Assembly (NCBI RefSeq): GCF_020521235.1
Contig: NZ_BLAY01000067.1
Location: forward strand, 1 to 48,402
DNA: 48,402 nt
From: Microseira wollei NIES-4236
Lineage (GTDB): Bacteria > Cyanobacteriota > Cyanobacteriia > Cyanobacteriales > Aerosakkonemataceae
Direction of reading: 5' to 3'
Below are positions 24,727 through 34,004 of the stretch, piece by piece. Made by a program: the position numbers and the translations under genes. Every line of letters starts with the position of its first letter. Positions within the stretch are counted from its first letter, which is position 1. The notes beneath the pieces were generated by a model that worked only from the letters and a program-made list of their open reading frames with translations, was not told the origin of the DNA and did no database searches.

Positions 24727-26778
24727 ATGGTAAATTCGCAGGAGAAGACAAAGGCGACAGGCAAAAAGAGTCGCGCTGTCAAGCTAGCAGAAATAGAGTC
24801 GTTCGCTTCCCCCAGGAACAGCTGTTTTGAACCCGTTCTGAGGCCGGAATCTGTCTACCGACTTATGCAGCAGGAGAGCGATTATTTCGATTTAGGGGCA
24901 AAAATTACGCAGAAAATGCTCAATAGCCCCGATCCGGAAGCGGTTTTGTTAGAACTACCCGGTGCGATCGCTGACGGTTTTGGGGTGGAATACTGCCTAA
25001 TTGCTCTGATCGCTAGCGATACAGCCACGGTGGAGAAGGCATATTGCTATCCCGGCAATCCTGTCGCAACGCAACAGGAGCGCTTAAATCCTGGACTGTC
25101 CAATCTGGTTAAAGCAACGATGCTGGCAAGGAAAAATCCCTTGGCGATCGCTGATACAGGCGCAGTTGAAATCGGTCAATCATCGCTAAGTAAGCTCGAA
25201 GACAAGCCTTTTGGTGCTGTTTTGGGGACAACAACCCAATTTCAAGGTCAGGTTAATGGGGTAATCCTCTTGATGCGTACGCGCCCCTACAATTGGACTT
25301 TACAGCAAAAAGAACAACTACTAGCCTTATCAGGCTCAATAGCAATGGCCATTTCGCAAGCTCAACTCCACAGACAGGTTCGTACCTCACTCAAGCACCA
25401 GAATCTGCTCAACAACCTGACGATGGCTATCCGTAGTTCTACGGATCTGGATCGGATTCTCAACTTGGCGATTGATGGCACAGCGCGCACGCTTGAGGTG
25501 GAGCGGGGTCTAATCTTGCTATTGAAGTATACAGACTCCCAGTTGAAAAGTAATTCCCAGGGGCGCCCTCCCAGGGCTAAAGTAACAGTTGCTTGTGAAT
25601 GGTCTGCTTTTGACCAATCAGAGGAAAATCAAAATGTTGGGACTTTGTTAAACCAATCGTTTTGGTTAGCCGAATGCGCTCTATGCCAGCAGACTTTCAA
25701 CAACTCGCCGGCGCTAACGGTCATTGCTGACAAGCCAGATTTTAAGGATCAGCCTCAGGCTGGCATTGCCCCCATTTTCGCTCAAAATGTTATGCCATCC
25801 CTGCTACTGGTTCCCTTGGAAAGTAAAGACACCGTGCTGGGGTTCTTGGTGCTACAGCAAAGTCAGCCCCGTGCCTGGTTAAAAGAGGAATTAGAGCTGG
25901 TGGAATTAGTCAGTGCCCAGCTGAGTATCGCTATCCTTGGGTGCCAAATGCAGCGGCAAATTTTAGCCCTGGTGGAAGAACGCACGACACACGTCAAATC
26001 GAATTTGGTAGTTCAGGCTAAGTGGTACGAAAAAACCCGCCAACAGCTCGAACAACAGCGGCAGTTAAACGAGATGAAGGATGAATTCATCGCCACTGTG
26101 AGTCACGAGTTAAAAACACCGCTGACCAAGATGAGACTGGCGATCCAGAATTTACGTCGTCCCGGATTGGCGTCAGATAAACAGGCTCAGTATCTGGATA
26201 TTTTAGAACAGCAGTGCAATCAAGAAATTGATTTGATTAACGACTTGCTGACGATTCAGCAACTCGAGTCTAAGAAAGTCCAGCTTCAGGTGCAAAGGGT
26301 AGACTTGAAGTATCTGATTGCAGATCTAGCCCAGTCTTTTGAGGCAACTTGGGCGGATAAGGGGTTAACCTTGGCTGTGGAGTTACCTGCAAACGCCCTG
26401 ATGCTTCAGACCAATCTAAACAGTCTTAGCCGCATCCTCCAAGAACTGTTGACCAATGCTGGCAAGTACTCCAATCCAGACACTACAGTCAATCTCAAGG
26501 TCGCTTGCCCAGTTGATGGACAAAGTCCTCAAATTGTTGTATACGTCTCTAATATCGGGGCGGGCATCTCACCGGCAGAGCAAACTCAGATTTTTGATAA
26601 GTTTCATCGCGGTCCGGGTGTTACCGAGAAAGCGATCGCTGGCACAGGTTTAGGGCTAGCTCTGGTTAAGAGTCTCGTACAGCATTTAAATGGTACCATT
26701 GCCGTTTCCAGTTGCCCGTCCCAGCAATATCAGGATGCTTGGGAAACCTGCTTTACCCTCAGCCTGCCTCAGATGTAA
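24727..26778 (+). CDS. GAF-domain sensor histidine kinase
   Basis: 683 residues from the ATG at 24727 (a GTG 39 bp upstream is possible but has no better ribosome site). Two GAF-like domains span about residues 60-205 (IADGFGVEYCLIALI, GQVNGVILLMR) and 225-415 (LNLAIDGTARTLEVERGLIL, LLVPLESKDTVLGFLVLQQ). Neither has an obvious chromophore-binding Cys in the usual place. A short coiled coil leads to DHp with FIATVSHELKTPLTKMRLA (His near 460) and an ATPase domain with LLTNAGKYSNP and GTGLGLALVKSL. No membrane segment is seen. The ligand is unknown. Confidence 0.9.
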   Translation: MVNSQEKTKATGKKSRAVKLAEIESFASPRNSCFEPVLRPESVYRLMQQESDYFDLGAKITQKMLNSPDPEAVLLELPGAIADGFGVEYCLIALIASDTATVEKAYCYPGNPVATQQERLNPGLSNLVKATMLARKNPLAIADTGAVEIGQSSLSKLEDKPFGAVLGTTTQFQGQVNGVILLMRTRPYNWTLQQKEQLLALSGSIAMAISQAQLHRQVRTSLKHQNLLNNLTMAIRSSTDLDRILNLAIDGTARTLEVERGLILLLKYTDSQLKSNSQGRPPRAKVTVACEWSAFDQSEENQNVGTLLNQSFWLAECALCQQTFNNSPALTVIADKPDFKDQPQAGIAPIFAQNVMPSLLLVPLESKDTVLGFLVLQQSQPRAWLKEELELVELVSAQLSIAILGCQMQRQILALVEERTTHVKSNLVVQAKWYEKTRQQLEQQRQLNEMKDEFIATVSHELKTPLTKMRLAIQNLRRPGLASDKQAQYLDILEQQCNQEIDLINDLLTIQQLESKKVQLQVQRVDLKYLIADLAQSFEATWADKGLTLAVELPANALMLQTNLNSLSRILQELLTNAGKYSNPDTTVNLKVACPVDGQSPQIVVYVSNIGAGISPAEQTQIFDKFHRGPGVTEKAIAGTGLGLALVKSLVQHLNGTIAVSSCPSQQYQDAWETCFTLSLPQM

Positions 26779-27204
26779 TAGTATGAATTGTCTGTAATTA
26801 TTTCATCGGTTGTGACAGAAAAAAGACACTAGCCCACAGACCAAACATCTTTTAAGTGGGATCTTGGCAACTCGGCCTCTTGAAATGTCTTATAATAGGA
26901 CGCTGGCGGCAATGCACTCTGTTTAATTGGAGCAACATATTTAGGCTTGCTTATGAGTCGAGCTTGTATATATCAAAAGACGCTTGCAACATCAGCCAAA
27001 ATCTGAAACATACGTTTTTGTGGCAGCAAGCGAGCCCAAGCGTGGACGTTTAACCAAGATGCTTGCTCCAGACGGTCTGTCGGCGTCATAATTAGTTTGC
27101 TAGTTTTGGCTGGCTCAGAATCTATGAGGCAATAATTTCCCGACATCGACGGCGGGAGATTGTCAAAAACTACTATTGGGAGTAGTGGTGGTGCATAACC
27201 TTAA
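26779..27204. other. Intergenic region between GAF kinase and ABC1 kinase
   Basis: No gene or strong repeat seen. The promoter of the ABC1-family gene is expected in the right half. Confidence 0.5.
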
Positions 27205-28896
27205 ATGACGAATCGGATGCTCAAATCTGCTGCGACGCCTAAATCACTCCGTTGGCAAAGGTCTAAATATTCCCTGCTAGCACGTCAGATAGACATTTTT
27301 GGGGCGGCAGCAACTTTAGCGTTCTATTTGTGGTGGGATGCGACATTTCCCAATGATTCTGCACTCCATAAGCGCAGTCGGGCAAGGTGGTTAGTTACTA
27401 CGCTGTTAGATTTAGGGCCGACTTTTATTAAAATTGGTCAGGCACTGTCTACTCGCGCCGATCTACTACCTTTGGAGTACGTGCAAGCATTGGGGCAATT
27501 GCAGGATCGGGTGCCTGAATTTAGTACAGCCCTGGCGATCTCTCTGATTGAATCTGAACTGGGCAAGTCTATTCATGCTTTATATCGAGATTTCGATCCG
27601 ATTCCCCTCGCTGCTGCCAGCTTAGGGCAGGTTCATAAGGCAAGGTTGCATACAGGGGAAGATGTAGTCGTAAAAGTGCAGCGTCCCGGATTAGAAAAGT
27701 TATTTAACTTAGATTTTAAAATTTTATTCAGATTAGTACGTTTTTGTCAGCGGTATTTGCCTTGGACAAGAAAGTACGACTTAGAAGCTATTTATGATGA
27801 GTTTTTTAGTATCTTATATCAAGAAATAGACTATATACAAGAAGGGAAAAATGCCGACCGCTTCCGGGAGAATTTTAGCAACCATAGTCGCATTATTATC
27901 CCTCAAGTATATTGGCAATACACCACTACAAAAGTGCTGACAATGGAATATGTACCAGGAATTAAAATTGACGACTGCCAAACCTTGCAAACCTGTGGCT
28001 TAGATTTAAAAAAGATTGCTCAGCTTGGTATTTGTGCGTATTTAAAGCAATTATTACAGGATGGATTCTTTCATACCGACCCCCATCCAGGAAATATGGC
28101 AGTGAGTCAAGAAGGCAGCCTAATCTTTTATGATTTCGGCATGATGGCTGAGGTCAATTCCATGTCTAAGGAGCAGATGGTTAAAACTTTTTTTGCCGTA
28201 TTAAGGAAGGATACCAATCAGGTCGTAGATACTTTAATCGATATGGGTTTAATTGAGCCAGTCGCAGATCTGACGCCGGTGCGACGGCTAATAACATTTC
28301 TTTTAGATAAGTTTACCGAAAAACCCGTCGATATTAATGCTTTTGGTGAAATTAAAAATGAACTCTATGCCATGTTCGAGCAGCAACCCTTTCGCTTGCC
28401 AGCACAAATGACATTCATTTTGAAGTCATTGACAACCCTCGATGGCATTGCTCGTACCCTAGACCCAGAATACAATCTGGTAGTAGCCGCTCAGCCTTTT
28501 GTGAAAAGCATTACTGTCTCTGGAGGACAGGGAAATGCAGTTAGGGAACTAGCCAAACAAGCAAGGGATTTTATCAAGTATAAGTTGCAGCAGCCCTCTG
28601 CCGCTGAAGTGTTAATCCGACGCTTAGAAGAACGCATCGAACGGGGTGAACTGCAAGTTCGGGTGCGATCGATGGAGAGCGATCGCGCTCTCAAACGCAT
28701 TCATCTAGCCCTTAAAAGCCTGGTTTATGCTTGTTTGAGTGGATTTACCTTCCTAGCAGGTGCAGTGCTGCTGCTAGGTCCCTATAGTAGCTGGGCGATC
28801 GCCGCTTTTATCTTATCAGGGTTATGGTTCTTAATTTTGCTCCGCTCTTTTATCGATTTAGCTATTAAGGAAAAATTTGATAAGCTGACCGAATAA
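27205..28896 (+). CDS. ABC1/UbiB-family atypical kinase
   Basis: A 563-residue member of the AarF/ABC1/UbiB family. It has the family KxGQ motif (FIKIGQALSTRAD, residues 76-79), the alanine-rich loop LAAASLGQVHKA in place of the usual glycine-rich loop, a catalytic Lys in VVVKVQRPG (near 157), FFHTDPHPGNMAV as catalytic loop, and IFYDFGMMAE as the metal-binding DFG. Two C-terminal hydrophobic helices (about 513-550) anchor it in a membrane. In cyanobacteria and plastids, relatives influence prenylquinone metabolism and thylakoid lipid homeostasis. The exact role here is not deducible. A terminator follows 8 bp after the stop. Confidence 0.92.
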   Translation: MTNRMLKSAATPKSLRWQRSKYSLLARQIDIFGAAATLAFYLWWDATFPNDSALHKRSRARWLVTTLLDLGPTFIKIGQALSTRADLLPLEYVQALGQLQDRVPEFSTALAISLIESELGKSIHALYRDFDPIPLAAASLGQVHKARLHTGEDVVVKVQRPGLEKLFNLDFKILFRLVRFCQRYLPWTRKYDLEAIYDEFFSILYQEIDYIQEGKNADRFRENFSNHSRIIIPQVYWQYTTTKVLTMEYVPGIKIDDCQTLQTCGLDLKKIAQLGICAYLKQLLQDGFFHTDPHPGNMAVSQEGSLIFYDFGMMAEVNSMSKEQMVKTFFAVLRKDTNQVVDTLIDMGLIEPVADLTPVRRLITFLLDKFTEKPVDINAFGEIKNELYAMFEQQPFRLPAQMTFILKSLTTLDGIARTLDPEYNLVVAAQPFVKSITVSGGQGNAVRELAKQARDFIKYKLQQPSAAEVLIRRLEERIERGELQVRVRSMESDRALKRIHLALKSLVYACLSGFTFLAGAVLLLGPYSSWAIAAFILSGLWFLILLRSFIDLAIKEKFDKLTE

Positions 28897-28904
28897 TAAA
28901 CTTT

Positions 28905-28933
28905 GCTGTGTTAAATAATTGATTTAACACAGC
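28905..28933 (+). terminator. Rho-independent terminator after the ABC1 gene
   Basis: A perfect 12-bp stem GCTGTGTTAAAT with a 5-nt loop, followed by TTTATAG. It also faces the 3' end of the tRNA gene on the other strand. Confidence 0.75.
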
Positions 28934-28966
28934 TTTATAGACTCAAAATTCTTTACTTTTTTTAAG

Positions 28967-29039
28967 TACCCCCAGGGGAATTCGAATCCCCGTTACCTCC
29001 GTGAAAGGGAGGTGTCCTAGGCCTCTAGACGATGGGGGC
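28967..29039 (-). tRNA. tRNA-Glu (anticodon UUC)
   Basis: The minus strand folds as a complete cloverleaf of 73 nt: acceptor GCCCCCA with TGGGGGT, D arm around CTAGAGGCCTAGGAC, anticodon stem CCTCC with GGAGG around CTTTCAC (anticodon TTC), and T arm GGGGATTCGAATCCCC. CCA is not encoded. In cyanobacteria glutamyl-tRNA also feeds tetrapyrrole synthesis through HemA. Confidence 0.96.
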
Positions 29040-29204
29040 TTGTTTATTTCGCCTTTATTATAATAACCAAGGTCACGGCCTCTGTCAACACCTAGATCGG
29101 ATAATTTTAGCTGCGCTTCTCCGAAGCAACCCATATTGCCACCGTCAGTAGAGCCAAAAATTACTGATACATCTGGGTTTCAGCCATTTTTCCCTCTAGC
29201 TGGA

Positions 29205-29247
29205 ACGGAGGTTTAAATTTTTATATCATAAAAATCTAAACCTCCGT
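29205..29247. repeat. AT-rich hairpin
   Basis: Arms ACGGAGGTTTAAATTTTTA (29205-29223) and 29229-29247, matching at 18 of 19 positions with a 5-nt loop. It could be a terminator or small palindromic repeat. The rest of 29040-29430 shows no gene. Confidence 0.7.
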
Positions 29248-29537
29248 AGCCTAAAATCCTGATGTTGCCCTTGGTCTAAAAGACTCCCTATTATACACCA
29301 AAAGCCCACTAGCCATACGACCGAGGATCTAGTTGCCAGACTAGGATTTTGCCCGCCTTAGGGTTACCGCTGTTTTTTCACTCTGATGATAGTATAATTA
29401 GGGAAAACAGCTAGAACCCAAGCAAAGCTTATGGATAAGCCACGTCCAGCTCGACCAACCCTCAATTTTGTAGATGAATATTGTGCTGCCTAGAGAAATC
29501 TGTTTTCAGATGTCAGAAGTTTTGAGGCTTTTAAACA

Positions 29538-30805
29538 CAGGACTTACGCAACTGTCACATGCGATCGCGTACACAGGATCTGGGTAGCATGGGCTTGACA
29601 AAAAGACTATTTAATGTTCTTGAATTATGATAATGATAATCAAACTTATTAGGTGGACAGCACGGGTCTTTGACCCGTGCTGTCCACCTATCAAAGGTTC
29701 AACTAAAAACAAAAAGGTTTATCATAACTAAAATCACAAAAACAGGACTCAATTGCTCGTAAACTATGAAATTTAGCAAGCTAGATTACTGCCAATATTT
29801 ATTGAGCGGTCAAATTAACTATACAATAACCAATTTAGCAGACGATATCAAAAAAATTAGTCATGACCAAATTAATCGTTATTTAAGAGCAGAAAAGCTT
29901 AGCCATCGTCTATGGGAAAATGTTAAACCATTAATTCAAAGCCATGACCAAGGTTATATAATTTTAGATAAAAGATATAGCCAATAAATTGAGTTTAGCT
30001 GAAAACAATATAGTGGAAATGAACATAGAGTTATCAAAGGTATTGACTTAGTTAATTGCGTATATGTTAATCCTGTTTCAGGCCACTTCTGGGTAATTGA
30101 TTATCGTCTTTACGATCCAGACGGTGATGGGAAGAGCAAGCTTGACCATGTATTAGAAATGCTTCAAAACCTGATCTACTAATCGACTGCTGCCTTTTCC
30201 CACAGTTTTGATGGATAGTTGGTATGCGACAAAAAACTTGATGCAATATATTGACAAACGAGGAAAGATTTACTACTGTCCTTTAAAGAAGAATCGCTTA
30301 GTAGATGATACAGGAGGAAAAGAAAGTTATAAATCGATAGCCTCTCTTGACTGGAATGAATCAGAACAAACAATGGGAAAGGTTATCAAAATTAAAGCTT
30401 TCCCTAAAAACAAAAAAGTGAAGCTGTTCCGGGTAATTGTCTCCACGGACCAAACGGAATTTATAGTAACGAATGACTGGTCTCAAGATTCTAATGATGT
30501 TGTACAAGAGGTGTGTAACTTCGGTTGGAAGATTGAGCAGTAACACCCTTGAAATTAAGCAATTAACAGGAATTGAATCTTGCCAATGTCGTAAGGGAAG
30601 AATTCAAATAAATCATATTGCTTGTGCCATGCTAGTCTGGCTTAGACTTAAACATAAAGCCTATCAAACAGGTCAAACTGTTTATCAACTTAAGCACAGA
30701 TTGCTTTCAGACTACTTAATTCAACAACTCAAACGTCCTAGTTTAGCCATGATCTTGGCAAAATTGCTGCTCATGCGATCGCATGTGACAGTTGCGTAAG
30801 TCCTG
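29538..30805 (+). mobile_element. 1,268-bp insertion sequence with 31-bp perfect terminal repeats
   Basis: Terminal inverted repeats 29538-29568 and 30775-30805 are perfect (CAGGACTTACGCAACTGTCA then CATGCGATCGC). They are flanked by the direct repeat AAACA (29533-29537 and 30806-30810), a 5-bp target duplication. Each end carries a HIP1 octamer inside the repeat. The element holds one broken transposase gene. Confidence 0.92.
29766..30766 (+). pseudogene. Broken DDE transposase of the 29538 element
   Basis: Pieces in order: MKFSKLDYCQYLLSGQINYT, ISHDQINRYLRAEKLS, YIILDKRYSQ (likely first catalytic Asp, ILDD-like position), VIKGIDLVNCVYVNPVSGHF, VLMDSWYATKNLMQYIDKRG (second Asp), KIYYCPLKKNRLV, and GWKIEQ followed by a shift and EIKQLTGIESCQCRK (the expected Glu region). 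Stops near 29985, 30000 and 30180 and a frameshift near 30540 break it. The motifs resemble IS4/IS701-type cyanobacterial transposases; I do not assign a family firmly. Confidence 0.75.
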
Positions 30806-31221
30806 AAACATCTGCATATAAGGATGATATCTGAGCTGAAGCGCAAAACTTTACCAGCAATAGCAGAAATAGTGGGATTACCAAATTCGCAATCGTTGCA
30901 TCATTTCTTGAGCAAATCGACCTGGTCAGCTAAACAATTGAAAAGCCAGAGGTTAGGTTATACTTGACAAAATTTAAAAGGCTGAAAAATATTTGTAATT
31001 ATTGATGAGACCGGAGATAAACAGATTATGTAAGTCGCCAGTATCTAGGTAAGCTGGGAAAATAGACAATGGTATCGTAGCGGTAACAGCCTGGGGTTTA
31101 ATTGATAATATTACCTTGACCTTAACTTTTGAAATTTATAAACCGAAACAACGCCTCCATCCAGGAGATGTCTATCGTTCTAAACCGTTGTCCTTGAGGC
31201 GCAAGACCCTGACAAGGCAAC

Positions 31222-31266
31222 AAAAATCGGTCAACCCCGCACGCAGTAAGGGGTTGACCGATTTTT
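31222..31266. terminator. Strong bidirectional hairpin upstream of the sigma gene
   Basis: A 17-bp perfect stem AAAAATCGGTCAACCCC (31222-31238) with its complement at 31250-31266 and an 11-nt loop. The A/T ends give a U-tract on either strand. It insulates the sigma factor gene from the transposon debris. Confidence 0.75.
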
Positions 31267-31322
31267 ATCGCCCCGTCAGCACAAAAACCTGATTTAGGCT
31301 GTAGCAAGTACAACAGAAAAAT

Positions 31323-32177
31323 ATGAACTATATAAACAATCGGTTTCAAGGTGACGGCACCGACTTTTGGCAGTTATGGGTGCAGTATCAAGACTATCTT
31401 TATCAGCGCTGTCTGAGTTGTATGAAAGGCAACTCTACGGATGCCCAAGAAGCACTCAGTCGAGCCAGCATCAAAGCTTGGGAGAAATGGCTTGACTACG
31501 CTGGGAAAATTGCTAACCCCAGAGCATGGTTGGCTCGACTGACTCATAACCTCTGTATGGATATGCATCGATCGCGCCGCAGAGAAGCAACAGATATTGA
31601 GAGCATTGAAAAAATTGCTATGGCAGAGGATAAGTATGTTGCTTTTAGCGCCCCATCTCCCGAGTTAGCAGTCCTCGAACGCGAGAGGGATGTATGCATA
31701 CGTGACGCGATCGATGCCTTGCCTGCCAATGTACGCATTCCTTTTATGCTTCGGTATGACCGGGAGATGTCCTACTCAGACATCGCCCAACAACTCGCCA
31801 TCTCCAACGACAGCGTGCGCCAACGAGTTCAGCAAGCGCGAGCCATTCTGAAAACACAGTTGAACAAGTATTTTTCAGAGTTGGATAACTCTTCTCGCTC
31901 AGATACCGACTTGAATTATTGTTTTAAAAAGGGAGTTACGAGTCAGGAGTCTTGGGAGAGAGATTTTTCTCTGGGGGGACAGCAATTCTGCCATTCGGCC
32001 ATCAAGCCTGCCTGGGAAGAACTTGTATCTGAACGAATCGCGACTTCCGACTGCAAAACGCCGATAACTGCGGGGTGTACTCCAGAGTCAATCGATTACA
32101 AGGTTGCTGCTACATGTCTAGAAGTCCTGTCACATACATGGTACAGGTCACCCAGTTGTCTGAGGTGGAGCTTTTAG
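31323..32177 (+). CDS. ECF-like sigma-70 family factor
   Basis: A 284-residue protein. Region 2 is recognisable at about residues 15-85 (FWQLWVQYQDYLYQRCLSCM, ASIKAWEKW, NPRAWLARLTHNLCMDMHRS), and region 4 at about 125-185 (ALPANVRIPFMLRYDREMSY, SDIAQQLAISNDSVRQRVQQ as the -35-binding helix-turn-helix). Region 3 is short, as in ECF sigma factors. The C-terminal ~100 residues are unusual, cysteine-containing and without known motifs; the last part may be altered by the IS607 insertion that begins about 30 bp after the stop. The TPR gene now 1.8 kb downstream was probably its neighbour. No anti-sigma factor is recognised. Confidence 0.85.
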   Translation: MNYINNRFQGDGTDFWQLWVQYQDYLYQRCLSCMKGNSTDAQEALSRASIKAWEKWLDYAGKIANPRAWLARLTHNLCMDMHRSRRREATDIESIEKIAMAEDKYVAFSAPSPELAVLERERDVCIRDAIDALPANVRIPFMLRYDREMSYSDIAQQLAISNDSVRQRVQQARAILKTQLNKYFSELDNSSRSDTDLNYCFKKGVTSQESWERDFSLGGQQFCHSAIKPAWEELVSERIATSDCKTPITAGCTPESIDYKVAATCLEVLSHTWYRSPSCLRWSF

Positions 32178-32221
32178 ATAGCTCTAGACAATATAGGTAA
32201 ACCTGTTAATATGTCTGTATG

Positions 32222-32841
32222 ATGGAGACATACAGACCAAGTTTGGCAAGCTAATCGGTAAGTCAGTATCGACGTTGCAGCGGTGGGATCGAGTTGGAAT
32301 ACTCAAAGCGCACCGCGCTCCGACTGGACGCCGATACTACACTCATGACCAATTACTAGAATATAAAGGATTAAAATCAAATAATGCAGGTAAAACGGTG
32401 ATGTATCTGCGTGTTTCTACTTCAGCTCAAAAGCCAGATTTGAAAAACCAAAAAGCCGCCGTAGAAACTTACTGTACTCACCATAAAATCCTCGTAGATG
32501 AGTCGATAGAAGAGATCGCCAGTGGACTTAACTACAAACGCCCAAAGTTTTCCAAACTGTTTGAGGAAATCGAACTGGGGCAAGTAAGTCGCATTGTGAT
32601 AGCACACAAAGATAGGTTAGTTCGTTTTGGCTTTGAATGGTTTGAGAGTTTTTGCACCAGACACGGTGCTGAAGTAATCGTCATTAACGGAGATCCCCTA
32701 TCACCAGAACAAGAACTGGTGCAAGATTTACTGTCAATTGTTCATATCTTCAGTGCGCGACTCTACGGACTGAGGTCTTACAAAAAGGCAATTAAAGATG
32801 CTGCTAGTCAAAAAGATTCAGCTCCGACTCAGTCGGAGTGA
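32222..32841 (+). pseudogene. IS607 serine recombinase with an N-terminal frameshift
   Basis: The ATG at 32222 opens METYRPSLA, then a TAA. One missing A near 32248 (GCAAGCTA for GCAAAGCTA) would restore KLIGKSVSTLQRWDRVGILK, the MerR-like HTH. The rest of the frame is intact: TVMYLRVSTSAQKPDL with the catalytic serine, VDESIEEIASGLNYKRPKFS, RIVIAHKDRLVRFGFEWFE and FSARLYGLRSYKK. A TTG at 32275 could start a shortened protein lacking part of the HTH. Check this base before calling it dead. Confidence 0.8.
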
Positions 32842-33996
32842 TGCGGCAACACTAGAGTTTATGCAAGCCAAGTGTCGTGGGTTGTATAACTGGTGGATAG
32901 CTCTGCTCAGAAATGGTGAACATTGGAAACTGTATGAAGCAAAAAAGAGTTTAATTGCGAGCAAGCAGTACGATTTGGAACTGAAATACGTCTAGGGAAA
33001 GCTGTTAGCAGAAGTTTATTTCAGACTAGACAAAGCAATGGCTGCTTTCTTTCGACGAGTCGCAGCGGTCGAAAAACCTGGGTTCCCAAGATTTAAGCCC
33101 CGTCATCAGTTTTTTCCACTCAAATATCCAGGGGCTTATCTAGCTGTGAGCGGCGGGAAAATTACTTTGCCAACGGTCGGCAAGGGCAAGGGGAAAAAAT
33201 TTGAAAACGTCGTCGCACATCTAACAGAAACTCCCCCACCAAATTTTAAAGAAGTAGCTGTCACTAAAGACAGTCGTGGTCGCTACTACTGTTGTTTTGT
33301 CTATGAAACCAATAGTTATTCTCCTAGTGACAACCCAACATATCTAGGGATAGATTTAGGCATCCAGACACTAGCAAGCGGAGTTAACGAACAAGGAAGA
33401 GTTTATCAGATAGGTGGCTTTAAGGGTTATAGATGGTTCAACCGTCAATTAGATAAAATTCGCTCAAGGAGGTCTTCATGCAAAAAAGGTTCAAGGTTGA
33501 CTGTTTCCTAAGTAAAGTCTATCAACTCGTAGCCGAAAAGAAAAGAAATAAGCTCGTTGATTCTCTCCATAAAGCATCTAGCTTGATCGCTTACAAACTG
33601 GCTGAAAGTGCTGTTGTGATTGGCGAACTGTCACCCCGACAGATGGTGAGCAACTCTCATAATAAGTTTAGGAACCGGGCTGTGTTTAATGACTGGGGAT
33701 TGTATCAGTTTGTTGAAATGCTCAAATATAAATGTGTGTTAGCTGGTAAGTCTTTACACCTTATTAGCGAGCGAGATACATCCTTAACCTGTTCGCGATG
33801 CTCTCACCAACAGGATATGCCCCTGTACAAACGTACTTATCGTTGCCCCCATTGCGGTAATGTGATGGATCGAGATACTAACTCTGCCATCAATATACTA
33901 CTGCGGTTCCTTGCGCGGCTCGCGCCACACAAACTGGCAACAGTTTGCGGTGTACTTGGAGTAATCCAAGCAATCGACACGTTTACACACGTTTAG
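32798..33996 (+). pseudogene. IS607-linked tnpB with a stop and a frameshift
   Basis: Read through, it gives TnpB: VKKIQLRLSRSDAATLEFMQ, LELKYV then TAG at 32993-32995, GKLLAEVYFRLDKAM, FPRFKPRHQ, YLGIDLGIQTLASG (RuvC-I), a frameshift near 33490-33510, VVIGELSPRQM (RuvC-II), CSRCSHQ ... CPHCGNV (zinc ribbon) and MDRDTNSAINI (RuvC-III). All catalytic residues remain, so decay is recent. The 3' end should encode an omega RNA. Confidence 0.85.
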
Positions 33997-34004
33997 AAGA
34001 GCAG

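Larger units (their letters stand above)
29431..31190 (+). pseudogene. IS701-type transposase gene split by another IS
   Basis: 5' part from ATG 29431: PRPARPTLNFVDEYCA, a stop, then RNLFSDVRSFEAFK. Removing 29538-30810 (the inserted IS plus one target copy) joins it in frame to HLHIRMISELKRKTLPAIAE, VGLPNSQSLHHFLSKSTWSA and, after further stops and shifts, FVIIDETGDKQ, SQYLGKLGK and TFEIYKPKQRLHPGDVYRSK. That is the N-terminal half of a cyanobacterial IS701-family DDE transposase, including the first catalytic Asp. The C-terminal half is missing. It was already decaying, or has decayed since, because stops lie on both sides of the insertion. Confidence 0.8.
32207..33996 (+). mobile_element. 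IS607-type element between the sigma and TPR genes
   Basis: Contains a serine-recombinase tnpA and a tnpB overlapping by 44 bp, the IS607 layout. Ends are approximate because IS607 elements lack terminal repeats and target duplications. Both genes carry inactivating changes. Confidence 0.8.
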
